Assembly (NCBI GenBank): GCA_003165075.1
Contig: PLSM01000134.1
Coordinates: 1 to 38,370, forward strand
Length of the DNA: 38,370 nucleotides
Direction: 5' to 3'
Source: Acidobacteriaceae bacterium
GTDB lineage: Bacteria; Acidobacteriota; Terriglobia; Terriglobales; Acidobacteriaceae
Shown here piece by piece: positions 8,096 to 16,608 of the stretch; position 1 is the stretch's first letter, and every line of letters begins with the position of its first letter. Under the pieces are notes generated by a model. That model saw only the letters and a program-made list of their open reading frames with translations. It was not told the DNA's origin and did no database searches. Position numbers and translations under genes: made by a program.

Positions 8096-8250
8096 CAGTC
8101 GAACCAGGGCACTAGGTTTCCTGGAGAAACCATGACGCATCGCTGTGTCACGCCCTCATTCACGCAGTGTTGACTCTGCTACACCACGTCCATGTCGGAC
8201 TCAGTGAAGCCCCTCTCCGCTACGATGGCATATGCTGAGGGTGGAAACCC

Positions 8251-9993
8251 ATGCGCATTTATCATCTTCAGGTCCAGCATTTCAGGGGAATTGAGCACTT
8301 AGACTGGAAGGTCCGAGGCAACCTCGTTTGCCTCGTTGGTCCCGGAGATTCTACCAAGTCCACGGTGCTCGACGCGATCGAGTTGGCGCTATTGCCTCGC
8401 TGGAACCAATCCTTCGACGACACCGACTTTTATGCGACAGACACCTCCAAACCGATTTCGATCACGGTAACAGTCGGCGATCTCCCCAAAAAGTTCATGG
8501 ACGAGGAGGAGTTCGGGCTGGAGCTTCGTGGATGGAGTGAGACAGACGGACTTCATGACGAACCGCTGGAGGGAGACACCCCGGTGCTCTCAATCCGCCT
8601 CATCGTCGACGACTCACTGGAACCAAAGTGGACGGTGATCAATGACCGGAGGCCGGATGGTCGCGCAATCTCCTACAAGGACCGCGATCGGTTGAGTGTA
8701 GCGAGGCTTGGGGCTTCATTCGATTGGCACCTTACTTGGCGACGGGGTTCATTGCTATCCAGGATCACCGATGTCGGCGCTGACAAAGCGGAAGGTATAG
8801 CGCTCATTCTTGCCGATGCCGCAAGGGCTGCGCACGACGGGTTTGAACCCGGGAAACTTACAGCCCTCGCCGACGCCGCCAAGAAGGCTCAAAAACTCGC
8901 TCAGGAAATTGGTGTATCCGCAAGCAAGCAGTACCAGCCACATTTGGATTTTCAATCTGTCAACGTCAGCCTGGGTGGTGTGTCCCTACACGATGGTGCC
9001 ATCCCGCTGCGAAAGGTCGGCCTCGGCAGCCGCCGATTGCTGTCTGTCGCGCTTCAAAGAGAGGTGGCCAAGTCGGGCGGGTTCACGCTCATTGATGAAG
9101 TGGAGTCCGGCTTGGAACCACATCGCGTTGGGCGACTCGTCCACTTGCTCTGCAAAGACTTGACGAGCACAGATGGAGAAGCCGCCCGTATTGGCGGCTC
9201 GATTATGACGACCCATTCCCCCGCGGCTCTGGTGGAAGTTCCAGCCGCGAATATCAGTATCGTCCGCTCTAAAGACGGGAAAACGGATATCTTCGACGTC
9301 GAACCCGGAATGCAAGACATGGTTAGGAAATTCCCTGAAGCGATGTTGGGTAGCCGGATTCTTGTCTGTGAGGGAAAGACGGAGTTGGGCTTTGTTCGCG
9401 GGCTGGACGAGTACTGGAGTAGCCGTAAGAATCTCCATTGCTTTGCGCATCAAGGCGTCATCCCAGTCACTGACCTAACGGGCGGGGGAACCAATTCCCC
9501 ATCGCATGCTGTGAAGTTCTCTTGCTTGGGCTATGCCGTTGCGTTCCTCGTAGACTCCGATGTCCCCCTGAAGCCTACGGTGGCGGAAATGGAGGCTAAG
9601 GGCATCCGGGTCCTGCAATGGGCGGATGGCCTTTCCATCGAGGAGCGCATCTTCGCAGACCTTCCATGGAGCGGAGTGATAGAAGTCGTCGATGCTGCCA
9701 TGCAAGAGAAGGGACGAGACCAGATTCTACATGGTCTTGCGGCAGAATTAGGCGTCCCCGTCCCCGACCTAGCAGCCGATCCCCGTCAATGGCCAGACAG
9801 AGCTTCAGGAGACGAAGCCAAGCTTCGAGTGGCTTTAGGGAAGGCGGCAAAGAAGGGTTCTGGATGGTTCAAACGCATTGATTACGGCGAGGCACTAGCA
9901 CAGCCGGTGACGCGATGGCTGGACTCAATTCCATCATCGAACCTTGCAAAGACGATAAATGAACTTCGCACTTGGGTTGACCAGAATGGATGA
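8251..9993 (+). CDS. OLD-family ATPase-TOPRIM nuclease (Gabija GajA-like)
   Basis: A 580-residue protein with an ABC/SMC-type ATPase followed by a TOPRIM nuclease domain, the architecture of OLD nucleases and GajA. Seen in order: 'LQVQHFRGIEHLDW' (1-20), P-loop at 30-38 reading GPGDSTKST, where the usual invariant Gly before Lys is Thr35; signature-like 'VGLGSRRLLSVAL'; Walker B 'LIDEVESGLEP' near 281-291; 'MTTHSP' H-loop near 320; TOPRIM Glu374 in 'VCEGKTE' and Asp435-x-Asp437 in 'FLVDSD'. In Gabija the complex senses nucleotide depletion and nicks phage DNA. The helicase gene downstream overlaps by 8 nt, supporting a two-gene system. It starts at ATG 8251 after a GAGGGTGG ribosome binding site. 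Family confident; the Gabija assignment rests on the pairing. Confidence 0.85.
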   Translation: MRIYHLQVQHFRGIEHLDWKVRGNLVCLVGPGDSTKSTVLDAIELALLPRWNQSFDDTDFYATDTSKPISITVTVGDLPKKFMDEEEFGLELRGWSETDGLHDEPLEGDTPVLSIRLIVDDSLEPKWTVINDRRPDGRAISYKDRDRLSVARLGASFDWHLTWRRGSLLSRITDVGADKAEGIALILADAARAAHDGFEPGKLTALADAAKKAQKLAQEIGVSASKQYQPHLDFQSVNVSLGGVSLHDGAIPLRKVGLGSRRLLSVALQREVAKSGGFTLIDEVESGLEPHRVGRLVHLLCKDLTSTDGEAARIGGSIMTTHSPAALVEVPAANISIVRSKDGKTDIFDVEPGMQDMVRKFPEAMLGSRILVCEGKTELGFVRGLDEYWSSRKNLHCFAHQGVIPVTDLTGGGTNSPSHAVKFSCLGYAVAFLVDSDVPLKPTVAEMEAKGIRVLQWADGLSIEERIFADLPWSGVIEVVDAAMQEKGRDQILHGLAAELGVPVPDLAADPRQWPDRASGDEAKLRVALGKAAKKGSGWFKRIDYGEALAQPVTRWLDSIPSSNLAKTINELRTWVDQNG

Positions 9994-11392
9994 CCTTGCA
10001 GCCGCTTTACTGAACGCGAATCGCGTCGCTTTCGTGGCTCCCGCTGGATGCGGAAAGACCCACCTGATAGCGGAGGCCGTCTCTACCTATCAGGGAAACG
10101 GCAGGCAGTTGGTCTTAACACACACACACGCTGGTGTCGATGCCATTCGGACTCGCCTCAAGAAATTCAAAGCCGATCCCCGGCGGTACCGGATCGAGAC
10201 GATTGCTGGCTGGTGTCTACGCATGACATCGAGTTTCCCTAAACTTTCGGAACTCGCTTCTGCCCGCCCTACCGCTGAAGAGTGGGAAACCGTGTACGCG
10301 GCAGCCGCACTGTTGTTGAAATCCTCCGCGATTCGATCCGTAGTCGCCGAGTCCTACGATGGCCTTTGGGTAGACGAATACCAGGACTGCACCATGGCGC
10401 AGCATGCTGTTGTCATGCTGCTTGCTGAGATTGTTCCATGTCGCATTCTGGGCGATCCGCTCCAAGCAATCTTCTCCTTCGGCGAGACTGTGAACTGGGA
10501 TCGTGACGTCGTGCCGAATGTCGATTCGCAGTTCGAGGGCACGACTCCATGGCGCTGGCTGGACTCCAACGCCGCGCTTGGCACCTGGCTCCAGGGAGTG
10601 AGGTCTAGTCTCTTGGCTGGACAAGACATCGACCTCCGCAGAGCGCCGGTTTCGTGGAAATCGCTGGGGGCGGGCAATGCTCAGCAGGCCCAACTCGCCA
10701 TCTGTCGGGATGTTGGCAACCGAGCTGGATCGGTCATCGCAATCCACAAATGGCCGCAACAAGGTCACGCTTTAGCTCAGCGCCTGAACGGAATGTATAC
10801 ATCCATCGAAGAAGCAGAGTGCATAGCCCTCTTGAAAGCCGCTGCCGCAATCGATGCTAGTTCTGGATTCATGCGGGCGGTTGCCTTGATGGACTTCGCG
10901 TGTGAGTGCCTGACGAAGGTAGGCGCCGACCTAGCGACCACAAAAGCGGCATTTCGACAGGAGCGGTTTCCCCATGGTCGCCGCACGGATATCGCCCAGC
11001 AGGTTGAGGTCTGCTGCGAGCTTGCCCGGCAGGGCGGATTCGATCAGGTCCTCGATTGCCTGGGCTGCCTGGGCGAACATCCACATAGTGTGCTTTATCG
11101 GAGGGAGTTGTTCGATGAGATGAATCGGGCGGTCCGTGCCGTGATCGGCGGGAAATGCACGACGCTCGTGGATGCTGCTTGGGCTATTCGCGATCGGACG
11201 CGCCATGTCGGCAGACGCCTCGGCCTGCGTACCGTTAGCACCACTCTTCGTGTGAAGGGACTAGAATTTGCGCACGCCGTGGTTCTTGACCCCGCAGCCC
11301 TGGATATGAAGAACCTATATGTTGCCATGACCAGAGGGGCGACTTCGCTAACAGTTGTCTCCGCTCGGCCGATACTGCACCCAGCAGTCTAG
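9986..11392 (+). CDS. UvrD/Rep-like helicase (Gabija GajB-like)
   Basis: A 468-residue superfamily 1 helicase. Visible motifs: Walker A 'APAGCGKTH' at 18-26, motif Ia 'VLTHTHAGVDAIRTRL', Walker B 'LWVDEYQDCT' near 127-135, motif III 'ILGDPLQAIF', motif V 'LRVKGLEFAHAVV' and motif VI 'NLYVAMTRGATSLTVV' near the C-terminus. The length is close to GajB rather than full UvrD. I chose the ATG at 9986, which overlaps the nuclease stop (ATGGATGA), over an upstream ATG at 9959. Immediate coupling to the OLD-family nuclease supports one complex. The frame ends 79 nt before the convergent RelE-UvrD gene. Interestingly, both converging genes encode UvrD-type helicases. Confidence 0.88.
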   Translation: MDDLAAALLNANRVAFVAPAGCGKTHLIAEAVSTYQGNGRQLVLTHTHAGVDAIRTRLKKFKADPRRYRIETIAGWCLRMTSSFPKLSELASARPTAEEWETVYAAAALLLKSSAIRSVVAESYDGLWVDEYQDCTMAQHAVVMLLAEIVPCRILGDPLQAIFSFGETVNWDRDVVPNVDSQFEGTTPWRWLDSNAALGTWLQGVRSSLLAGQDIDLRRAPVSWKSLGAGNAQQAQLAICRDVGNRAGSVIAIHKWPQQGHALAQRLNGMYTSIEEAECIALLKAAAAIDASSGFMRAVALMDFACECLTKVGADLATTKAAFRQERFPHGRRTDIAQQVEVCCELARQGGFDQVLDCLGCLGEHPHSVLYRRELFDEMNRAVRAVIGGKCTTLVDAAWAIRDRTRHVGRRLGLRTVSTTLRVKGLEFAHAVVLDPAALDMKNLYVAMTRGATSLTVVSARPILHPAV

Positions 11393-11470
11393 GTTACAGT
11401 CATCTTTCTCACACAATGTGCTGCGTCATCAGACAGTTCACTTCCCGCAGCCCCGCCATGGTGTGCGACA

Positions 11471-13543
11471 TCAACGCCCCAGGTCGTCCAAGAATTCCGA
11501 TGCCGGCGCGGTACTCGTCACAAGCAGGTAATCGCGGGCACGGGTGCAGGCTACGTAGAGCAACTGGCGCTCGGTGTTGTACACATCCTCCAGGTCCGCT
11601 TCATCTCCGACAGTCTCAATGCGCTCCTGGAGGGGAATCACTTCGTCATCGCAAGCCATCACAGCCACCGCTCGGAACTCCAGGCCCTTGGCAAGGTGCA
11701 TGGTGCTGATCGTCAGCCGCTCCGTAGTTGTTTCGACGCCATCGTCAAGTACCCCGAAGTTGAGTGCAGCTTTCTTCGCCGCAGTCTTGGCCCTGTCTAG
11801 CTCAGCGGCAGAACGCACAAAGATCGCGATCTCATTTGGCTGAACACCCGCCTTCGTCACGTCCACCAGCCAATCGCTGACTGCCTTTATCTCTTCCTCG
11901 ATCGTCGGAAGAACTGCGATGCTGGGCGACGGACCATCAAACACCGAAATCGTTCCCTTGCGTTCCTCGGTGTTGCCGTCTACATCCGATACCTCAATAC
12001 CGAGCAGGCGGTCGGCTTGTGACCGAATCTGATGCGAGGTTCGGTAGTTGATCTTCAGGGTCGTCGAACGACCGCGCACATCCACTCCCAAAGCCTTCCA
12101 GGAGAAGGGCTGCTGAAAGATTCTCTGGCCGAGGTCGCCGGCGAAGAAAAGGCTGTTGGGTCGTCCGCCCCCCAGAGCAGCCAAGAACCTTAACTGAGCG
12201 ATGCTGATGTCCTGCGCTTCATCGACTACCGCGAAGTCGAATGGAGACGGGGTACCACTGTTGTATCGGCTGGCCAGTACATTGAAGAGCCCTGACATGG
12301 TGATCAGCCCCTGGGCTCTCAGCGCAGCCCTCACCTTCTCAAAGACCGACCAGAGGATAGCCCGCTGTGCTTCCTGGAGCCGTGTCTTCCGCCCGAGGCG
12401 GACAACATCGCGATAATCCTCCCATGCATCCAACTGCCGCGCATCGACAATCTGTTCCCATTCGGCCATCAGAAACATGTGCGAAAACTTGCTTCCTTCG
12501 ACTTCGGCAGCCGCACGCTTCAAGAAATTCTCAACTTTTTCCCGTGGGGCGATCTGGGGTTTGCCGATGTTCAGTTCGAAGAGACGCCGGCCGATGGAGT
12601 CCATCGAGTGGACCTCGATGCGCTCGCCAAGGCGCGGTTCACCGGTCAGCAGTAGCCTACGCTTTTCATCAAGTGATTTGGCCAGCGTCTCGGAGAATGT
12701 TGTGAGAAGTACCCGTGCATTCGGTTTCGTGCGGGCGAGGTGAAATGCCCGGTGCAATGCGACGATCGTCTTCCCTGTACCCGCGGAACCGGCCACTCTG
12801 GCCGCACCGCTGTAGTCTTTCTGAACCATCTGGCGCTGCGCAGGATGCAGGAAGACTGCCCAGCGCTCCCAGGGGTACTCGAGTGCCAGCGCAAGCTCCT
12901 CGACGTTTTTCATCACCCTGAAGCGGCGCAGAGCGTCGGGGTGCTCAAAGGGATTGGTTCCCGCCGCCACTGGCTCGGGCAGGGGCGGCTTGACGCCGGT
13001 CGCCAAGTTCAGCAATGCCTCAGCAGCTTCAGCGGGCAGGTGCCCAGCAATCTCCAGAAGACTGTCTTCAGTAGCCTCTCCTACCGCGTCCACCCACTCC
13101 GGGGGTACCCCATAGGCTAGGAGCTGCCCATCTGAGATGTAGTGAAAGATGCGCGGCTTGGGCGGAGCGGGCTGATCCACTTCCACGTACTTTGGAATCT
13201 CTTCTATCCGCTCCCGAATCTCCACCAACTGTGCTGCACCCGTCTTCGGATGCGTTTCCATCCGCCGTCGTTCGGCCCATTGGTATGCCTGGTCATGGTG
13301 GTTCACGTAGCACAGCAGCAGACTTGTCCCAGTTCGGTGAACGATTAGCCGGACGTCGCGACCTACACGGATCGACCAAAAATTGGGGTCCTTCGCCTTG
13401 TCGAGTTTGTGGAATTGCAGGCTCGGATGCGCGGGATTCAACTGGAGGTCGAAAGCTGTGGTCTTCACAGCCTTCTGCTCCTCGCCAGTGAGTTTGGCTA
13501 AGCTGTCAGTGAATGTGTCCGCAATCCGGAATTCCATCGGCAC
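11471..13543 (-). CDS. RelE-like domain fused to UvrD superfamily 1 helicase
   Basis: A 690-residue two-part protein. Residues 1 to about 95 resemble the RelE/ParE toxin fold ('FRIADTFTDSLAKLT', 'FWSIRVGRDVRLIVHR', 'LLCYVNHHDQAYQWAERR'). The rest is a helicase with Walker A 'GSAGTGKTIVALHRAF' at 252-259, Walker B 'VVDEAQDIS' near 441, 'LGQRIFQQPFSWKALGVD', 'INYRTSHQIR', motif V 'STMHLAKGLEFRAVAVMACDDE' shortened here to its core KGLEF, and motif VI 'LLYVACTRARDYLLV'. It starts at GTG 13543 (or ATG 13537) with GAGG upstream, 6 nt after the methyltransferase stop, and is the last gene of the four-gene restriction-like operon. The RelE-like part may bind RNA/ribosome or simply be a structural adaptor; toxicity is unproven. 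Confidence 0.85.
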   Translation of the reverse strand: MPMEFRIADTFTDSLAKLTGEEQKAVKTTAFDLQLNPAHPSLQFHKLDKAKDPNFWSIRVGRDVRLIVHRTGTSLLLCYVNHHDQAYQWAERRRMETHPKTGAAQLVEIRERIEEIPKYVEVDQPAPPKPRIFHYISDGQLLAYGVPPEWVDAVGEATEDSLLEIAGHLPAEAAEALLNLATGVKPPLPEPVAAGTNPFEHPDALRRFRVMKNVEELALALEYPWERWAVFLHPAQRQMVQKDYSGAARVAGSAGTGKTIVALHRAFHLARTKPNARVLLTTFSETLAKSLDEKRRLLLTGEPRLGERIEVHSMDSIGRRLFELNIGKPQIAPREKVENFLKRAAAEVEGSKFSHMFLMAEWEQIVDARQLDAWEDYRDVVRLGRKTRLQEAQRAILWSVFEKVRAALRAQGLITMSGLFNVLASRYNSGTPSPFDFAVVDEAQDISIAQLRFLAALGGGRPNSLFFAGDLGQRIFQQPFSWKALGVDVRGRSTTLKINYRTSHQIRSQADRLLGIEVSDVDGNTEERKGTISVFDGPSPSIAVLPTIEEEIKAVSDWLVDVTKAGVQPNEIAIFVRSAAELDRAKTAAKKAALNFGVLDDGVETTTERLTISTMHLAKGLEFRAVAVMACDDEVIPLQERIETVGDEADLEDVYNTERQLLYVACTRARDYLLVTSTAPASEFLDDLGR

Positions 13544-13549
13544 TCGTCC

Positions 13550-16321
13550 TCAATCCACCTTGAAAACCTTCATCACCTCGTCGCCGAGGTGGTTAATCAC
13601 CTTCACAGCGATCCTGCCCGACGTCGGTTTGTCAAAGGGCCGGGAGGTGTCGCTGTGCAGCGTCTCCCATGCCTCCTCGTTGATCTCAGCCTTCAACGTT
13701 GTCTTGAGCGCCTTGTAAGGATCATTGGCTCCAAGGAAGTAGGCATGGCGCACAAAGAAGCTCTCTTCGTTGTAGTCGGTGTCGATGAACCAGCAGGCTA
13801 GTTCATCGGGGCTGCTCGACTCGACTTTGCCCAGGTGAGGCTTGAAGACGTCCACACCATTCACCTTCACCTGAACCTGCCCGCCATCAACCGGAAGAAT
13901 CTTGATGTCCGGCTCGCCGAAGATCACGAAGAGGTTGCCCTTGTTTGTGGTCTTGAGGTCGCCAGCCATGTGCAGGTCGGCATTCATCCGGGCTTTGAGC
14001 ACGGGGATGCGCCCCAGCTTGTCGAAGTCCGAAGAGTGCGCGTCGTAGTTGAAGGCGCAGGTAATCAGCACATCAAATCCCGCATCGCCGGCCTCGCGTG
14101 CTGCAGAAACCAGGTCGGGGCGAGAGACCGTGCCAAACTCCGGACCAATGAAGATGGCCGCACGCTTTTCAGTACTATCAGCGTCTGTGTAGCGCCCATC
14201 GGCGCAGATGAATCTTCCGGGCCAGGGGGTAACTGAGGAGAAGGCAATCTTGTCTTCTTTGTGGGCTTGCTGTACTCCGCTGATCTTCAGCGTATCGAGG
14301 ATCACCTGAACAAAGTCCTGTGCGCCCCGCGCATCGACGTCGGTGCTGCCCGGCGGATCGATCAGGTCCTCGTTCTCATTCACTGCCAGAACGCGATGCG
14401 GAGAGAGACTCTCGACAGTGAATGGGCCAGAGACACGGACCTTCTTGTTGTCCTCGTATGGCTTGTCGTAAAGATACTCGGACTCGGCCTTGGCCGCGAT
14501 GGATGCGTCAATCGCCTTCTGCCGGGCGATGCGGAGCTTCCACCACTCAGCGTGGATGTCCCTGGCGCTTTGTGACCACCTCTCGCCAGCCTCGCGGGGA
14601 ATCTCCCAATCTTGCAAATTCTTCTTGAGAGCCGCGTTCAGTTTCCCGCGTAGCGGTTCGAGAATGAGCCGATATTCGTCCCAGATCACGTCTATTTCAG
14701 TATTATTAGCGATAGATTTTAGTGTGACGTGGGGAACACGCTCGTAGACAAAACCATGTCTGACACTATTGTGGGTCGGGGCCTCGGAAGGCACACGGTG
14801 GGTAACCTGGCCTTCTTTTAACTGGCCATCTCTTGAGTCTGCAAGCAAGTAGTATGGGTACCGCGCACCCATTATGCGAGCACGGGCCAATGCGAGCGCA
14901 ACGCGGGAGGTATCGATCGTAATCCAACGACGGCCCCATTGCTCTGAAACATAGGCCGTCGTACCAGAACCACATGTGGGGTCCAAAACGAGATCGCCCG
15001 GGTCAGTCGTCATAATGATGCAACGCTGGACAATTTTATTAACGGTTTGAACTACATATATCTGCTCTTCGAGGAAACTGCCTGATCCAGTATCGGTCCA
15101 AACGGATGTGACAGGAATTACTGGAAAATCATCGATGAACCGCACATATCTTAGACCATTAGTTGTCTTGTGAAACCTCGATGCGCTTGCAAGGCGGGTC
15201 AAACCTCTTGAGTGAGTCTTCCACCTATGCCCATACGTCTTTCCCTCAAACTCAAAATCATAGCGTGGATTTGCTGATTCCACTGATGTAGGTTGAAATA
15301 TCTTTCCCACCGTTGCATCCTCGCCAGCGTTCTCGACTGAGCGAATAGATGAACGCGATCCGTTTGGCATTTCGATGAAGTTATAACCGGCAACAGATGT
15401 TCGGGTTTTCTCCATATATATCGGCCGAAATTTTACGGCCGATTTATCGCGGCAGTACCAGAGGAGGTAGTCTGAGGTTGCTGGGACAAGGGACTGAGAC
15501 AATCCGCCTGTCTTCTGGACAGTAAACAGACAGCAAGCGTTGTCATCTCCAAACACTTCATCCATCAGTGCTCTCACCCGATGTACATTTTCATCACCGA
15601 TCTGCACGAAAATTGAGCCAGAATCCGTGAGCAAGTCCCGTGCAACGGTTAACCGATCTCGAAGATAAGTAAGGTAGGAATGAATACCATCACGCCATGT
15701 GTCCCGGAAGGCTTTTACCTGTTCTGGCTCGCGTGTGATGTGATCTACGTTACCGTCCTTTACGTCTCGGCTAGTCGTGGACCATTGAAAGTTTGAGTTG
15801 AATTTGATGCCGTATGGCGGATCGATGTAAACGCACTGCACCTTGCCACAAAGGCCCTCCCGCTCTGCCAACGATGCCATCACCTGCAGGCTGTCACCGA
15901 GGATCATCCGGTTCGACCAATGGGCATCGTGCTGGTAGAACTCTGTCTTGGCATCCTCACTGGGCAGACCGTTGAAATCAGCAAACAGGTCGAACTGCGG
16001 AGCAGCATTCTTGGGTGTGTTTTTCTCCGTTTGCCTGCGCAGGTCGTCGATGAGCACCTTGGGGTGGACCTTCTCCTGGATGTAGAGTGGCGGCGCTGTT
16101 ACCACAAGATCGGACCAGTCCTTCTCATCCTTCCCACGCCAAACCAGTTGCGGGTCCAGGTCGCGGTTACGGCGCTCGTAGGCCACACGGATCGGCGTCT
16201 GCTCGTCCGTCCGCATCACAGACTGATATTCCGCAGTGGGGATGTTCCGCCGCGAGGCTTCATCGTGAGTAAGAGTCTCAACCGTCTTCGTTGATGGTGC
16301 CTTCGTGCTCTTGGTCTTCAT
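13550..16321 (-). CDS. Type III-like (beta-class) DNA methyltransferase
   Basis: A 923-residue modification enzyme. Catalytic motif IV 'YIDPPYG' is at 167-171 and precedes the AdoMet-binding motif 'LDPTCGSGTTAYVSEQWG' near residue 443, the beta-class order of type III Mod proteins, which methylate adenine N6 (family knowledge). Upstream sits 'RMILGDSLQVMASL', and the region between the motifs is the likely target-recognition domain. The last 400 or so residues have no obvious catalytic motif and make the protein notably longer than a classical Mod (about 600-650 residues). The start overlaps the small upstream gene (ATGA, 16318-16321), so the operon is translationally coupled. With the restriction helicase it would form a type III-like modification-restriction pair. 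Confidence 0.9.
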   Translation of the reverse strand: MKTKSTKAPSTKTVETLTHDEASRRNIPTAEYQSVMRTDEQTPIRVAYERRNRDLDPQLVWRGKDEKDWSDLVVTAPPLYIQEKVHPKVLIDDLRRQTEKNTPKNAAPQFDLFADFNGLPSEDAKTEFYQHDAHWSNRMILGDSLQVMASLAEREGLCGKVQCVYIDPPYGIKFNSNFQWSTTSRDVKDGNVDHITREPEQVKAFRDTWRDGIHSYLTYLRDRLTVARDLLTDSGSIFVQIGDENVHRVRALMDEVFGDDNACCLFTVQKTGGLSQSLVPATSDYLLWYCRDKSAVKFRPIYMEKTRTSVAGYNFIEMPNGSRSSIRSVENAGEDATVGKIFQPTSVESANPRYDFEFEGKTYGHRWKTHSRGLTRLASASRFHKTTNGLRYVRFIDDFPVIPVTSVWTDTGSGSFLEEQIYVVQTVNKIVQRCIIMTTDPGDLVLDPTCGSGTTAYVSEQWGRRWITIDTSRVALALARARIMGARYPYYLLADSRDGQLKEGQVTHRVPSEAPTHNSVRHGFVYERVPHVTLKSIANNTEIDVIWDEYRLILEPLRGKLNAALKKNLQDWEIPREAGERWSQSARDIHAEWWKLRIARQKAIDASIAAKAESEYLYDKPYEDNKKVRVSGPFTVESLSPHRVLAVNENEDLIDPPGSTDVDARGAQDFVQVILDTLKISGVQQAHKEDKIAFSSVTPWPGRFICADGRYTDADSTEKRAAIFIGPEFGTVSRPDLVSAAREAGDAGFDVLITCAFNYDAHSSDFDKLGRIPVLKARMNADLHMAGDLKTTNKGNLFVIFGEPDIKILPVDGGQVQVKVNGVDVFKPHLGKVESSSPDELACWFIDTDYNEESFFVRHAYFLGANDPYKALKTTLKAEINEEAWETLHSDTSRPFDKPTSGRIAVKVINHLGDEVMKVFKVD

Positions 16322-16608
16322 AGGCTATGCCAGTCCTCCGGGGTCAGTGCTTCCAGGTAGTCCAATACGGCCTCAGTTGAGCCGTGATCGACAGCCCATC
16401 GCAGGTGTTGATCAAAGCGAAGCATCTTCTCCAGATTGGAGGTTTCCCACCAGGCTGCGAGGATAAGAGGCAAAGGTGGCTCCCAGCCGGCACCCTTTCT
16501 GGACTTGTTAGGTAGCAGTTCCCACATCGCGTGCCACTTCTGCGGCTGTGGACATACCCACCCGCGTTCCTTGACTTTGGCGTGGAATGCTTCCATTCTG
16601 TTCGCCAT
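16318..16608 (-). CDS. Small tryptophan-rich protein between res and mod
   Basis: A 96-residue protein with eight tryptophans (17, 25, 29, 42, 53, 54, 71, 93) and no recognised domain. Sequence landmarks are 'ERGWVCPQPQKWHAMWELLP', 'PLILAAWWETSN' and 'VLDYLEALTPEDW'. The start overlaps the stop of the restriction helicase (TGATG) and its stop overlaps the methyltransferase start (ATGA), so it is locked in the operon on both sides. This argues it is a real component, perhaps an assembly, specificity or inhibitory subunit; no function is assigned. Confidence 0.75.
   Translation of the reverse strand: MANRMEAFHAKVKERGWVCPQPQKWHAMWELLPNKSRKGAGWEPPLPLILAAWWETSNLEKMLRFDQHLRWAVDHGSTEAVLDYLEALTPEDWHSL

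Noticed and set aside
8072..8250. Possible attachment site between integrase and the Gabija-like genes
   Set aside because: No repeat of this stretch was recognised elsewhere in the window and no tRNA end is present; a genome comparison would be needed.
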